29,666 nt of DNA from a virus. Positions within the stretch are counted from its first letter, which is position 1, and every line of letters starts with the position of its first letter. The notes beneath the pieces are model-generated. The model ran no database searches and was not told the DNA's origin. It worked only from the letters and a program-made list of their open reading frames with translations. The stretch covers positions 1-29,666 of the IMG/VR virus record IMGVR_UViG_3300044213_000148; one strand, given 5' to 3'. A program made the position numbers and the translations under genes. Positions 20,742 through 28,016 of this stretch are shown here, one piece after another.

Positions 20742-20921
20742 ATGAAAAAAGAAATTTTACTTGCTGCTCTAATTGCAAATTTGGCGATGCCTGCTATGGC
20801 TGAAACAAAAACACAAAAAGCGAAGGTTGAGGGCAAACCAGCTGTTTCTAAGAAGGTTCAGGCTCCAAAGGCTCCTCCTTCTGGCGTTAAACCAACCCCA
20901 AAGAAGAAAACGCCTAAATAA
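20742..20921 (+). CDS. secreted lysine/proline-rich small protein (59 aa)
   Basis: ATG 20742 one base after the previous stop, RBS AAAGG at 20731-20735. The first 20 residues (MKKEILLAALIANLAMPAMA) are a signal peptide with an AMA cleavage site. The mature 39 residues are Lys, Pro, Ala and Val rich (VSKKVQAPKAPPSGVKPTPK) with no Cys. It should be a periplasmic, disordered, strongly basic peptide, possibly bound to envelope polymers. Just below common gene length cut-offs. Confidence 0.7.
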   Translation: MKKEILLAALIANLAMPAMAETKTQKAKVEGKPAVSKKVQAPKAPPSGVKPTPKKKTPK

Positions 20922-20937
20922 TTATCCCAGGGATGGG

Positions 20938-20960
20938 AACATGGCGGCAGCAACCATGTT
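20938..20960 (+). promoter_or_regulatory. hairpin in the leader of the 20999 gene
   Basis: Inverted repeat AACATGG (20938-20944) / CCATGTT (20954-20960) with a 9-base loop, about 40 bases before the AGGAGGT ribosome-binding site of the next gene. It could stabilise the mRNA or be a protein-binding site. An AT-rich CTAAATAA lies just upstream (20914-20921). Confidence 0.45.
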
Positions 20961-20998
20961 AAAAACTGTCAACTTTACACACAACACAGGAGGTAACT

Positions 20999-21277
20999 AT
21001 GTCAAATATGACACCGTTCGAGATTCGCCTTGAACTACTAAAAATGGCGAAAGATATGTTGGAACAAGAGTATCACGGCAAGCGTGAACGAATGACCAAT
21101 GAGTGGCATGCCTTAGTCGATAATGCTCGACATTCTGGTACTGCTGTTCCTGGACACCCAGAACTCCCAGCATTTCCAACCGAATCTGAAATTATCAAGA
21201 AAGCCACAGAGCTGAATAGTTTCGTTTCGCAAACTCCCACTAATACACAAGAAAAGACTAGCAAAAAGTCCACCTGA
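20999..21277 (+). CDS. hypothetical phage protein (92 aa)
   Basis: A near-perfect Shine-Dalgarno AGGAGGTAAC precedes ATG 20999. The protein (MSNMTPFEIRLELLKMAKDM..., later GHPELPAFPTESEIIKKATE) is helical and acidic/basic mixed; relatives occur in many T4-like phages as conserved hypotheticals, as I recall. The strong RBS and downstream terminator suggest high expression as a unit. Function unknown. Confidence 0.78.
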   Translation: MSNMTPFEIRLELLKMAKDMLEQEYHGKRERMTNEWHALVDNARHSGTAVPGHPELPAFPTESEIIKKATELNSFVSQTPTNTQEKTSKKST

Positions 21278-21287
21278 TATGGGATTG

Positions 21288-21314
21288 GAGAGGTGTTCGC
21301 ACACCTCTCTTTAA
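21288..21314 (+). terminator. Rho-independent-type terminator
   Basis: Perfect 9-bp stem GAGAGGTGT (21288-21296) / ACACCTCTC (21301-21309) around a TCGC tetraloop, then TTTAACTAATT. The stem is strong, the T-tract short, so termination may be partial. Confidence 0.7.
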
Positions 21315-21331
21315 CTAATTAAGGAGAAAAT

Positions 21332-21928
21332 ATGCGAAGATACCGTATATACATACCATTATTCATAATGATGTTTTGCGCGATTCTTTTATCAAGAACC
21401 GCATTTTCTGATTCTATTCTAATTGATGTTAGATACAGTCAGTTAACAAAGGAAAGTCAAAAGCAAGTTGATTGCCTTGCCGATAATATCTACCACGAAG
21501 CTGGATATGAATCAGAGGACGGAAAGAAAGCCGTAGCTCTGGTAACCCTCAATAGAACTCAAGACCCACGATTCCCAAAAGATATTTGCGGTGTTGTTAA
21601 ACAGAAAACGTCAAGCATATGTCAGTTTTCTTGGTTCTGTATGCCATTCAAAAGTAATAAGGAAAGTGAAGCATACCAAAAATCAAAAGACGTCGCTTTA
21701 TATGTTTACGCAAATTATGAGAATTTAAGCGACATAACGAAGGGCGCATTATACTACCATGCAGATTATATAAATCCTAAATGGAAACTCGAAAAAACTA
21801 CAGTAATCGGTAGACATATTTTTTATAAGGAAAGTGGAAAATACTATGATGCAAAAACTGAATCTGCAACTGAAGGACGATCATTCAAAACACTCATTTT
21901 TACTACTGATGGAAGAGATTTCCCTTAA
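21332..21928 (+). CDS. SleB-type cell wall hydrolase, membrane-anchored or secreted (198 aa)
   Basis: An N-terminal hydrophobic segment (residues 7-26, MRRYRIYIPLFIMMFCAILL) acts as signal peptide or anchor. The hydrolase_2 (SleB/CwlJ) domain follows: CLADNIYHEAGYESEDGKKA with the catalytic Glu, VALVTLNRTQDPRFPKDICG, CQFSWFC and GALYYHADYINPKWK, then GRHIFY. The family cuts glycan strands in peptidoglycan. With its own export signal it may act from the periplasm, unlike the GH19 endolysin. RBS AAGGAG; downstream of a terminator. The end overlaps the protease gene. Confidence 0.88.
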   Translation: MRRYRIYIPLFIMMFCAILLSRTAFSDSILIDVRYSQLTKESQKQVDCLADNIYHEAGYESEDGKKAVALVTLNRTQDPRFPKDICGVVKQKTSSICQFSWFCMPFKSNKESEAYQKSKDVALYVYANYENLSDITKGALYYHADYINPKWKLEKTTVIGRHIFYKESGKYYDAKTESATEGRSFKTLIFTTDGRDFP

Positions 21929-22403
21929 CAGCGTAAAGAATGCAGTTGAGTGGATTTTTGAAGCGAACTTCGCAGAGGAACGTCCAGAATTATTGAATAT
22001 GATTATTACATCTCCAGGTGGAGATTTGAATGCAGCTTTTGCTTTGATTGACACAATGCGTGGTTCGGCGATTCCAATTAGAACTATCGGTCTTGGTCAG
22101 GTTGCCTCTGCTGGTCTTATGATTTTCATTGCAGGGACTCCTGGCCATAGAATTCTAACACCAAATACATCGATTCTATCTCATCAATACTCATGGGGTG
22201 CTATCGGTAAAGAGCATGAACTATTCGCAACTGTTAAAGAATTCGATTTAACTACCAAGAAGATGATTCAACATTATAAGAAGTGTACTGGTCTTGGTGA
22301 AAAAGAGATTCGCGAAATGCTTCTACCTCCACAAGATATTTGGTTGAGTGCGATTGAAGCAAAGAAGATGGGATTATGCGATCATGTTAAAGAGTTATCC
22401 TAA
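21846..22403 (+). CDS. clpP: ClpP-like serine protease subunit (185 aa)
   Basis: ClpP fold: ITSPGGDLNAAFALIDTMR, GLGQVASAGLMIFIAGTPG with nucleophile Ser88, LSHQYSWG with His113, and PPQDIWLSAIEAKKMGLCDH carrying the third catalytic residue (Asp of PQD). Length (185) fits a mature ClpP without propeptide. I chose ATG 21846 (21849 also possible); this overlaps the SleB-type gene by 83 bases in another frame. It may pair with host ClpX/ClpA, act as a prohead-type protease, or work on tmRNA-tagged proteins. TAATG-coupled to the next gene. Confidence 0.88.
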   Translation: MMQKLNLQLKDDHSKHSFLLLMEEISLNSVKNAVEWIFEANFAEERPELLNMIITSPGGDLNAAFALIDTMRGSAIPIRTIGLGQVASAGLMIFIAGTPGHRILTPNTSILSHQYSWGAIGKEHELFATVKEFDLTTKKMIQHYKKCTGLGEKEIREMLLPPQDIWLSAIEAKKMGLCDHVKELS

Positions 22404-22624
22404 TGGAGAAGAAAATGCAAAATGATAAGGTTTTTATTGTATCGGTTCTTATTGCAATTATCACCCTCATCGGTACTATGGGATTTAATTCTTATGCCGA
22501 ATTAAAGTCGATGGAGAGAAATATTGAGTCTGCAATTGTAAAGGGTATTGACCCAGTTGCAGTAAAGTGCGCTTACAGGTCTGATTCAACGATGTGCGCC
22601 ATCTACGCCACCAAAGCAAAATAA
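22403..22624 (+). CDS. small single-pass membrane protein (73 aa)
   Basis: One hydrophobic segment, VFIVSVLIAIITLIGTMGF (residues 10-28), then an ELKSMERNIESAI helix and a CAYRSDSTMCAIYA tail with two cysteines 9 apart (a possible disulfide in the periplasm). Similar short proteins accompany T4-like replication clusters. A second start is possible at 22415. Function unknown. Confidence 0.72.
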   Translation: MEKKMQNDKVFIVSVLIAIITLIGTMGFNSYAELKSMERNIESAIVKGIDPVAVKCAYRSDSTMCAIYATKAK

Positions 22625-22627
22625 TCC

Positions 22628-22656
22628 TTGACATTTATTCGCAGTTATAGTATAAT
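22628..22656 (+). promoter_or_regulatory. consensus sigma70 promoter P4 with palindromic -10 region
   Basis: TTGACA (22628-22633), 17-base spacer, TATAAT (22651-22656). An inverted repeat CAGTTATA (22642-22649) / TATAACTG (22657-22664) surrounds the -10 box, suggesting operator function. Leader of about 26 bases to ATG 22690. Confidence 0.88.
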
Positions 22657-22689
22657 TATAACTGTGAGTAACTTTGGAAACCCTATATT

Positions 22690-23040
22690 ATGCAAATGAT
22701 TTTTACAGGTACGCAAAAATCAAAAAAGCGCAAACCTAATGCAAAACAACGTGAGTTGGATGCAAGTTGGGAAGCGTTAAAAAAGAAGTATGCCCCAAAG
22801 ACTGTTGTCCCCAAAAAAGAGCAACAACTCAGGGATGTATACTCGCTTGGAAAACCTGCTTGTCGTGAGACACCTAAGATTCCGAGTCTTCCATTCTCTG
22901 GTGCTCCATGCACCAAAAAAGAATCCCCTGTCTATACTGGCTCTTCTATCAAGGGTATTGGGACAATGCACAAGTCAAATGCTGTTCCAATCTTCAGTGA
23001 TGAACAGGCAATTGAAATCGCAACGATGCGTCGAAATTAA
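22690..23040 (+). CDS. conserved hypothetical phage protein (116 aa)
   Basis: Basic start (FTGTQKSKKRKPNAKQRELD), helix (ASWEALKKKYAPKT), then a loop-rich stretch (LGKPACRETPKIPSLPFSGA) and a helix at the end. Proteins with the RELDASWEALKKKY and GIGTMHKSNAVPIFS motifs recur next to gp33/gp59 in T4-like phages as conserved hypotheticals, as I recall. The first gene behind promoter P4. Confidence 0.75.
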   Translation: MQMIFTGTQKSKKRKPNAKQRELDASWEALKKKYAPKTVVPKKEQQLRDVYSLGKPACRETPKIPSLPFSGAPCTKKESPVYTGSSIKGIGTMHKSNAVPIFSDEQAIEIATMRRN

Positions 23041-23042
23041 AC

Positions 23043-23071
23043 TTGATTTACAACCACTTAAAAGGTATAAT
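23043..23071 (+). promoter_or_regulatory. sigma70-like promoter P5 (two mismatches in -35)
   Basis: TTGATT (23043-23048), 17-base spacer ending GG, TATAAT (23066-23071). The next ATG (23077) is six bases after the -10 box, at the expected transcription start, so the message may be leaderless. Confidence 0.72.
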
Positions 23072-23076
23072 TGATT

Positions 23077-23289
23077 ATGAACTATGTTGCCAAACGCAAT
23101 GATCTTCTTGCTGAGAAAATGAAACTCGACAAATTCTTCACGATGTTCTTGGATAAATTTGAGCGGAAGATGGACCCAGAAAATACAAACACTCCAGTTT
23201 GGAAATTGTTCAAAAAAGAATCCGCAAGGTATAATAAAATTTGTCAGGAAATTAGGAATGCAGAATATTGGATCGCCAAAAATGTTTAA
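23077..23289 (+). CDS. hypothetical phage protein (70 aa)
   Basis: MNYVAKRNDLLAEKMKLDKF followed by FTMFLDKFERKMDPENTNTP and KESARYNKICQEIRNAEYWI: mostly helical, charged, coiled-coil-like. The frame extends to a TTG at 23071 inside the -10 box; ATG 23077 is preferred. No Shine-Dalgarno fits if transcription starts at P5. Overlaps the gp33-like gene by 8 bases. Confidence 0.7.
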   Translation: MNYVAKRNDLLAEKMKLDKFFTMFLDKFERKMDPENTNTPVWKLFKKESARYNKICQEIRNAEYWIAKNV

Positions 23290-23500
23290 CTCTTCCAATG
23301 AGTTTTCAATGTACATCGAGCAGATCGTACATGAGAAAAAGATTACATATATGGAAGCTGTTCTCCAATATTGTAAAGAAAACTTCATTGAACCAGAAGA
23401 TATCGCAAAATTAGTAAATAAATCGCTCAAGGATAAACTTGAGGTAAATTTCCAAGATGAAAATTATTTACCAAAGAAGGCTACATTGAATGTTGAATAA
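23282..23500 (+). CDS. 33: gp33-like late transcription co-activator (72 aa)
   Basis: Start ATG 23282 (the frame is open from 23159 but without conserved sequence). MYIEQIVHEKKITYMEAVLQ, YCKENFIEPEDIAKLVNKSL and the end DENYLPKKATLNVE follow the pattern of cyanophage-type gp33 proteins. In T4, gp33 joins RNA polymerase and the sliding clamp with gp55 to activate late promoters. Size (72) matches short aquatic-phage gp33 forms. Its position next to gp59 and gp32 supports this. Confidence 0.8.
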   Translation: MFNSSNEFSMYIEQIVHEKKITYMEAVLQYCKENFIEPEDIAKLVNKSLKDKLEVNFQDENYLPKKATLNVE

Positions 23501-23690
23501 GTTTCAAACACAAATTCTTGTTGCTGCTTTTGCTATCGTATGGGCAGTCGCAGGGTTAATTTTTATCAATTATGCTGTTGAGAACCGTACTGTGGCATAC
23601 GACTGTCGTTTGTCTGAAATTTCTCCAGACTTTCCAATAGAAGTACGGGAACAATGCAGAAAATTGAGAGCAACAAGTGGACGGATTTAA
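23490..23690 (+). CDS. small membrane protein (66 aa)
   Basis: A hydrophobic segment at residues 9-28 (ILVAAFAIVWAVAGLIFINY), then VENRTVAYDCRLSEISPDFP and VREQCRKLRAT. The YDCRLSEISPDFP stretch is conserved in small proteins next to gp59 in T4-like phages. Function unknown; Cys pair may form a periplasmic disulfide. Overlaps both neighbours. Confidence 0.78.
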   Translation: MLNKFQTQILVAAFAIVWAVAGLIFINYAVENRTVAYDCRLSEISPDFPIEVREQCRKLRATSGRI

Positions 23691-24285
23691 GGCATACCGT
23701 TATTACCTAGCAATTAAATTACACTTCACAACTGATAAATTTAACGTCTTCGAAAATCGAGGTAACGTAAGAGGTTCTCGTGAAGCATTTAATGCTCGTA
23801 ATGACAGATACATATTTGAAAAGTTGGCAAGAAAGTTTTCTACCGACCGAGATATAATTCAGTTCTTCGTATCAAATTTTGCATACGGAACCGAAGCAGC
23901 GATTTATGCTGGACAAGAAGCGGATGATACACACTTAGAATGGAACAGACGAAAGCAAAGTATCAGTCGAATTTTTATTGACGATTTAGCATCGTTATTG
24001 ACTTATGTTGAGATAAATAAACTACCGACTTCTTGTATTTTTGATTTTCAGAATAACGAATATCCTGCAGCATTAAAATTATTTTTGGGTAACAAGATTT
24101 CAATTGAAACCCTTGTGATAATTAACGAGCTAGACAACGTTGTTGAACATTGGATAAGTAATCCTACAGTGCAACATATTTGGGGTTCTGAGTTATTGCG
24201 AATAAAAAAGTTGACAGGCTTCGTTAAATACGATAAAATAAAACTTGAGCAAATTTTCAAACATTTTGTAGAAGAATTAGACTGA
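23677..24285 (+). CDS. 59: gp59 helicase loader (202 aa)
   Basis: GTG start, MDGFKAYRYYLAIKLHFTTD, then VFENRGNVRGSREAFNARND, the conserved N-terminal HMG-like domain of gp59. IQFFVSNFAYGTEAAIY and the C-terminal helices (TLVIINELDNVVEHWIS) complete the fold. gp59 loads the gp41 replicative helicase onto gp32-coated DNA forks. The length is close to the 217 residues of T4 gp59. gp32 lies two genes downstream. Confidence 0.9.
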   Translation: MDGFKAYRYYLAIKLHFTTDKFNVFENRGNVRGSREAFNARNDRYIFEKLARKFSTDRDIIQFFVSNFAYGTEAAIYAGQEADDTHLEWNRRKQSISRIFIDDLASLLTYVEINKLPTSCIFDFQNNEYPAALKLFLGNKISIETLVIINELDNVVEHWISNPTVQHIWGSELLRIKKLTGFVKYDKIKLEQIFKHFVEELD

Positions 24286-24286
24286 T

Positions 24287-24508
24287 ATGGGTCGCACATA
24301 TAATAAATCATCAAAGTCCTACGATGATGAGAAATCTAGTGGTCGTTCGGGAAAGCATGCTAGACATACCAATGGTAAAAAAACAGGAGGTATGAGAACG
24401 ATAAATAGTTATGTTGAAACAGATTATGATCTTGATGATGACGTCTTTGACGATGATATTGAAATAGATGATCATATGGAAATACAACATACTAAACATA
24501 AACCGTAA
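24287..24508 (+). CDS. charged low-complexity phage protein (73 aa)
   Basis: MGRTYNKSSKSYDDEKSSGR, then basic HARHTNGKKTGGMRT, then an acidic tract (DLDDDVFDDDIEIDDHMEI). The protein is probably disordered, with separate basic and acidic ends. Its place between gp59 and gp32 suggests a DNA-metabolism partner; this is inference only. Start one base after the gp59 stop. Confidence 0.75.
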   Translation: MGRTYNKSSKSYDDEKSSGRSGKHARHTNGKKTGGMRTINSYVETDYDLDDDVFDDDIEIDDHMEIQHTKHKP

Positions 24509-24532
24509 TACAATTATACAAAGGAAAATACG

Positions 24533-25447
24533 ATGGATATTCAAACACTCCGTAAAATGCGCAATCAAGACTTCAGCAAAATCGCTGGAGAATTTGATAA
24601 AATCTCTAATCCCCAATCTGGCGAGAAGAAGTCATATGACGATGACCGATTCTGGCGTCTAGAGGGCGACAAGGCTGGTAACGGAACAGCTACTATTCGA
24701 TTCCTACCACGTGTTGAAGGCGATGAACTCCCATGGGTTCGTATCTTTTCTCATGGCTTCCAGGGTCCAACTGGTAAGTGGTATATCGAAAACTCCCTAA
24801 CAACTCTTGGTGAAAATGATCCTGTCGGTGAATTGAACACCCAACTTTGGAACTCTGGTTCTGAAGCAAACAAAGAGATTGCTCGTAAACAAAAGCGTAA
24901 GTTGAGTTTCATCGCGAACGTTCTTATCGTTTCCGATCCAAAGCATCCTGAGAATGAAGGACAGGTTAAACTGTTCAAATTCGGTAAGAAGATCTTTGAT
25001 AAGATTATGGATAAGGCGAAGCCAACCTATGAAGATGAAACACCTGTAAACGTGTTTGACTTCTGGGAAGGTGCAAACTTCAAGTTGCGTATGCGTAAGA
25101 AAGATGGTTACACCAACTATGATGAATCTGCATTCTTGGAGCCAGCAGCAATTGGTTCTGATGAGGAGATCGTTGATGTTGCGAAAGCCCAGCATAAACT
25201 TGCTGAGTTCCTTGATCGTAAAAACTTCAAGTCTTATGATGAATTGAAGAAGAAACTTGATCAGGTTCTTTCTGGTGATGCGTTTGCTTCTAAGTCTGCC
25301 GCAGCTATGTCTGATGAAGACGAGATGCCAACAGCATCTGCTCCTAAGATCGCATCAAAACCTGCGCCTACACCAAAGGCTTCTGTGTCTGATGACGACG
25401 AGGAAGATGTTATGTCTTACTTTAAGAAGATTGCTCAAGAAGAATAA
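24533..25447 (+). CDS. 32: gp32 single-stranded DNA-binding protein (304 aa)
   Basis: The N-terminal basic segment (TLRKMRNQDFSKI) corresponds to the cooperativity 'LAST' arm. DRFWRLEGDKAGNGTATIRF and LPRVEGDELPWVRIFSHGFQ match the DNA-binding core, followed by RKQKRKLSFIANVLIVSDPK and NVFDFWEGANFKLRM. The acidic tail (SDDDEEDVMSYFKKIAQEE) binds partner proteins. It contains no cysteine at all, so the zinc site of T4 gp32 (His64, Cys77, Cys87, Cys90) is lost. RBS AAAGGA. Followed by a strong terminator. Confidence 0.93.
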   Translation: MDIQTLRKMRNQDFSKIAGEFDKISNPQSGEKKSYDDDRFWRLEGDKAGNGTATIRFLPRVEGDELPWVRIFSHGFQGPTGKWYIENSLTTLGENDPVGELNTQLWNSGSEANKEIARKQKRKLSFIANVLIVSDPKHPENEGQVKLFKFGKKIFDKIMDKAKPTYEDETPVNVFDFWEGANFKLRMRKKDGYTNYDESAFLEPAAIGSDEEIVDVAKAQHKLAEFLDRKNFKSYDELKKKLDQVLSGDAFASKSAAAMSDEDEMPTASAPKIASKPAPTPKASVSDDDEEDVMSYFKKIAQEE

Positions 25448-25461
25448 TTGAGCTAAATGAG

Positions 25462-25487
25462 AAAAGGGAGCTCGGCTCCCTTTTTTT
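25462..25487. terminator. bidirectional Rho-independent terminator
   Basis: Stem GGGAGC (25466-25471) / GCTCCC (25475-25480), loop TCG, extended by AAAA/TTTT; seven T follow on the plus strand and AAAA mirrors on the minus strand. Serves gp32 from the left and the tail operon from the right; the minus stop codon (25486-25488) touches it. Confidence 0.92.
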
Positions 25488-27108
25488 ATGCGTAACGATT
25501 TGCCGTATATTTGTTAACGGAAGATTCTTGATTACGTATTGGAGATCTAATAACCTGTGTAGTATTAGAGTTATTAGTAACTGGCGCATTAACAACGCTG
25601 GTATTGTTCTTAACTCCTGGGCTTGCAGCAGAATTAGCGTTATCAGCTGATTTCTGTTCAACGATATTGCCTGTTGTTGGAGCAGCAGCTTCTGGTTTCG
25701 AACCACTACCATCTGACTTAAATGGATAGAATGGACCGATAGAAACTTCTTTACCAATTACTGGAACCTTGAATTTAATTTCAGGAATTCCGATTCCTTC
25801 AATAAATGATAGGAAACTATCTTTCATGGCAGTAAAGAACTCTCCGATTGGTTTAACAATATGATCGCCGATCCAAGCAGCCATATCACCGATAACAGCC
25901 TTGACCTTTTCTTTGTCGAATAATCCAAATGTCAAGAAGTCTACTATACCAGCAAGCCCAGCGATTAGTGCTTTACCGATATCGCCTGATTCTTGAAACT
26001 CTTTGAATCCATCCATAATACCTTCAAAAAGAGCACCAACAATCATACCAATTGCGAATACTTTACCTAGAGCTTTTAGAATTGCCTTTGGATTAAACAT
26101 CGCTTTAAGAGCAGTCATGAATCCTTCACCCAAGAAACCAGTGATCATGTCAAGGAAACTATCGCCCTTAACCTTTTCTGGCTTGGCTTCAGCTGCCTTA
26201 CCTTCTGCGCCAGCTCTAGTGTTTTCTTCAATCTGCTTTAGAATTCCAATTTCGCTCTCTTGAGCACGTTGACTTTCCTCAGCAGTTTCAGCTCCCTGCA
26301 TTGCTTCAGCAGCAGTGGCAGTTGGAGATTTTGGTAATAGACCAGCAAGTTTAGCATTCTTAAGGTCTGGGCTAAACTGTCTTGCTCCTCTATCAAACTT
26401 ACTTAAATTTTCTGTTTCGGATTGACGAGTAGCAAATAATTTTGCAGCAGCAGGAGAGTGTGCTTTTAGTGTGTCTTCGTCAGAAATTCCTGTTAGAGCT
26501 TTTAGTTTATCTAGAGCTTTCTCATTTTTCTTAATCGCATGAGATGCTTTACGAGCACCTTCATAGTCGGCTTTTAGTTCTTTTGTTGAAGATGTGCTTC
26601 CAAGAGCTCGTTGTTTCTTTACAAATTCATCTCGTTCAAGAGTTTTATTAAATATACCACCAACATTCATCGCACCAAGTACGGTTTTCTTTAGACCACC
26701 ATTTGCAATACCAAATTTGTCTTTTACACCTTCAATCTTATCTTTGAATTTTTCCCCAATAGTCTTAAACGACTTCATACCTTTAGCCATCTCAGCGATG
26801 TCTTTGGCTTCTTTGCGCCACTCTTCTTCAAACTCTTCTTGAGTCTTCCAATACTTTCGGCTTCCGTGTAATTGTTGTTCGGCAACAATTAACATCAGAT
26901 CTTGGATCTTTGTTTGATCGATGCCACCGTTCTCATTCTTCTTCAGTTGTTCGTGTTGCTTAGATAAATCAAGCAACTGTCTAATTGAAGATAGTTCTCC
27001 AAGAGATGCTTGTTGTGTTTCCAGCAATCTTCCCAAACCCTCGTCGTTCGCTTTGGTTTGTTGTCTGATGCTTGAATTTACTGAGCTGTTACCTGTTCTT
27101 TTTGGCAT
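25486..27108 (-). CDS. large phage tail structural protein, tape-measure candidate (540 aa)
   Basis: Long helical, charged N-terminal half with coiled-coil character (residues about 20-310), then hydrophobic segments (SFLDMITGFLGEGFMTALKA, FAIGMIVGALFEGIMDGF and GKALIAGLAGIVDFLTFGLF at about 335-420), then a Pro/Ser/Asn-rich tail ending SSVNKYTANRYA. Such a helical body plus membrane-like patches suits a tail length/tape-measure or DNA-injection protein (the role of T4 gp29). It follows gp26 and gp51 in one operon. Assignment is by architecture, not sequence match. Confidence 0.65.
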   Translation of the reverse strand: MPKRTGNSSVNSSIRQQTKANDEGLGRLLETQQASLGELSSIRQLLDLSKQHEQLKKNENGGIDQTKIQDLMLIVAEQQLHGSRKYWKTQEEFEEEWRKEAKDIAEMAKGMKSFKTIGEKFKDKIEGVKDKFGIANGGLKKTVLGAMNVGGIFNKTLERDEFVKKQRALGSTSSTKELKADYEGARKASHAIKKNEKALDKLKALTGISDEDTLKAHSPAAAKLFATRQSETENLSKFDRGARQFSPDLKNAKLAGLLPKSPTATAAEAMQGAETAEESQRAQESEIGILKQIEENTRAGAEGKAAEAKPEKVKGDSFLDMITGFLGEGFMTALKAMFNPKAILKALGKVFAIGMIVGALFEGIMDGFKEFQESGDIGKALIAGLAGIVDFLTFGLFDKEKVKAVIGDMAAWIGDHIVKPIGEFFTAMKDSFLSFIEGIGIPEIKFKVPVIGKEVSIGPFYPFKSDGSGSKPEAAAPTTGNIVEQKSADNANSAASPGVKNNTSVVNAPVTNNSNTTQVIRSPIRNQESSVNKYTANRYA

Positions 27109-27111
27109 GTT

Positions 27112-27294
27112 TTATCTCTTGTTAGATTCTATTCTTTTCTTTTCTTCTTCCAAATATTGGATCAACATAGCAACGTAAACTTCACGCTCAAAGGGTATCA
27201 TATTTTCAATCTCTGCCAAAGAGTATTTGTGGTATTGAAGTAAGGCGAAATTCATTTTATAGTAGTTTACCAAACTTTCATGACAGAGATTCAT
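27112..27294 (-). CDS. 51: gp51-like baseplate hub assembly catalyst (60 aa)
   Basis: ATG at 27294 overlaps the gp26 stop as TAATG, giving MNLCHESLVNYYKMNFALLQ and YHKYSLAEIENMIPFEREVY. A longer open frame to 27345 is only coding-frame shadow of gp26. The HKYSLxEIENMxPFEREVYV motif is typical of aquatic-phage gp51 next to gp26. T4 gp51 assists hub assembly and is not part of the virion. Confidence 0.82.
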   Translation of the reverse strand: MNLCHESLVNYYKMNFALLQYHKYSLAEIENMIPFEREVYVAMLIQYLEEEKKRIESNKR

Positions 27295-28016
27295 TAAAAA
27301 AAACTTTGCATTCCCTCCAGTGTAACTGAATGGTGTTTGTTGCAAATAGGACAGTTATATTCAACTTCCTTTTTAATTCTTGGCATGGTTGTAAAGAATT
27401 TTTGAATATTACCAAACTGTGCGGTGTTTAGGTTATTCAAAAACTCAATCAGTTCTTCTTTCTTCTGTTCTTTGCCATGATAAACCTTTTCGCCTTCGTA
27501 GATACAATCAATACTATCGGCGATGACATCGAAGATATTATCTACGTCGTCTGTATCCAATTTTTCAAGTCTTGACATAATTTCAATTGATGGGTATTTC
27601 ATAATAACACCAACGTTACCGAAAAGTTCAATTTTCTTATTGTGTTCTTCTGGCACATCAACTGCTAATTTTGTAAGGTCGATTGAGATCTTAATCTTTG
27701 CCTTATCGTTCTGGTCGCCATGATCAACGTCGCATGGGAATAACAACTCAACGATTTCGCCAACGGACTTTGCCCTAAGTTGAGTAAAGATATACTCAAT
27801 ATCAAACGTAGCCAAAGAGTTCACATCAATATTATCAATGACGCATGCGGAAATGATATCTTTTAGTGTATCAACCATCACAGTCATATCTTCGCTTTGT
27901 TGTGCGATCAATAAAGCCTTTTCTTCTTTCACTAAAAATGGACGATACTTAACACTCTTTTTAGTAGAAGGAATCACCAAATTATATGTTGGTGTACTCA
28001 TCACTGGTAATGCCAT
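27294..28016 (-). CDS. 26: gp26-like baseplate hub protein (240 aa)
   Basis: MALPVMSTPTYNLVIPSTKK, YRPFLVKEEKALLIAQQSED, FDIEYIFTQLRAKSVGEIVE: the T4-like gp26 N-terminal pattern. The C-terminal YNCPICNKHHSVTLEGM shows a CxxC...HH zinc-knuckle-like motif. T4 gp26 is part of the central hub of the baseplate (now linked to gp51/gp28). Same length class as aquatic-phage gp26. Confidence 0.85.
   Translation of the reverse strand: MALPVMSTPTYNLVIPSTKKSVKYRPFLVKEEKALLIAQQSEDMTVMVDTLKDIISACVIDNIDVNSLATFDIEYIFTQLRAKSVGEIVELLFPCDVDHGDQNDKAKIKISIDLTKLAVDVPEEHNKKIELFGNVGVIMKYPSIEIMSRLEKLDTDDVDNIFDVIADSIDCIYEGEKVYHGKEQKKEELIEFLNNLNTAQFGNIQKFFTTMPRIKKEVEYNCPICNKHHSVTLEGMQSFF

Noticed and set aside
20941-21033. 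30-aa frame starting MAAATMLKTV
   Set aside because: It has no convincing RBS, overlaps the strongly initiated gene at 20999, and its start lies within a hairpin.
23159-23281. N-terminal extension of the gp33-like gene
   Set aside because: The extra residues are out-of-frame shadow of the 23077 gene and unlike any gp33.
27295-27345. N-terminal extension of gp51
   Set aside because: It lies within the gp26 coding end; the TAATG start at 27294 fits the operon pattern.
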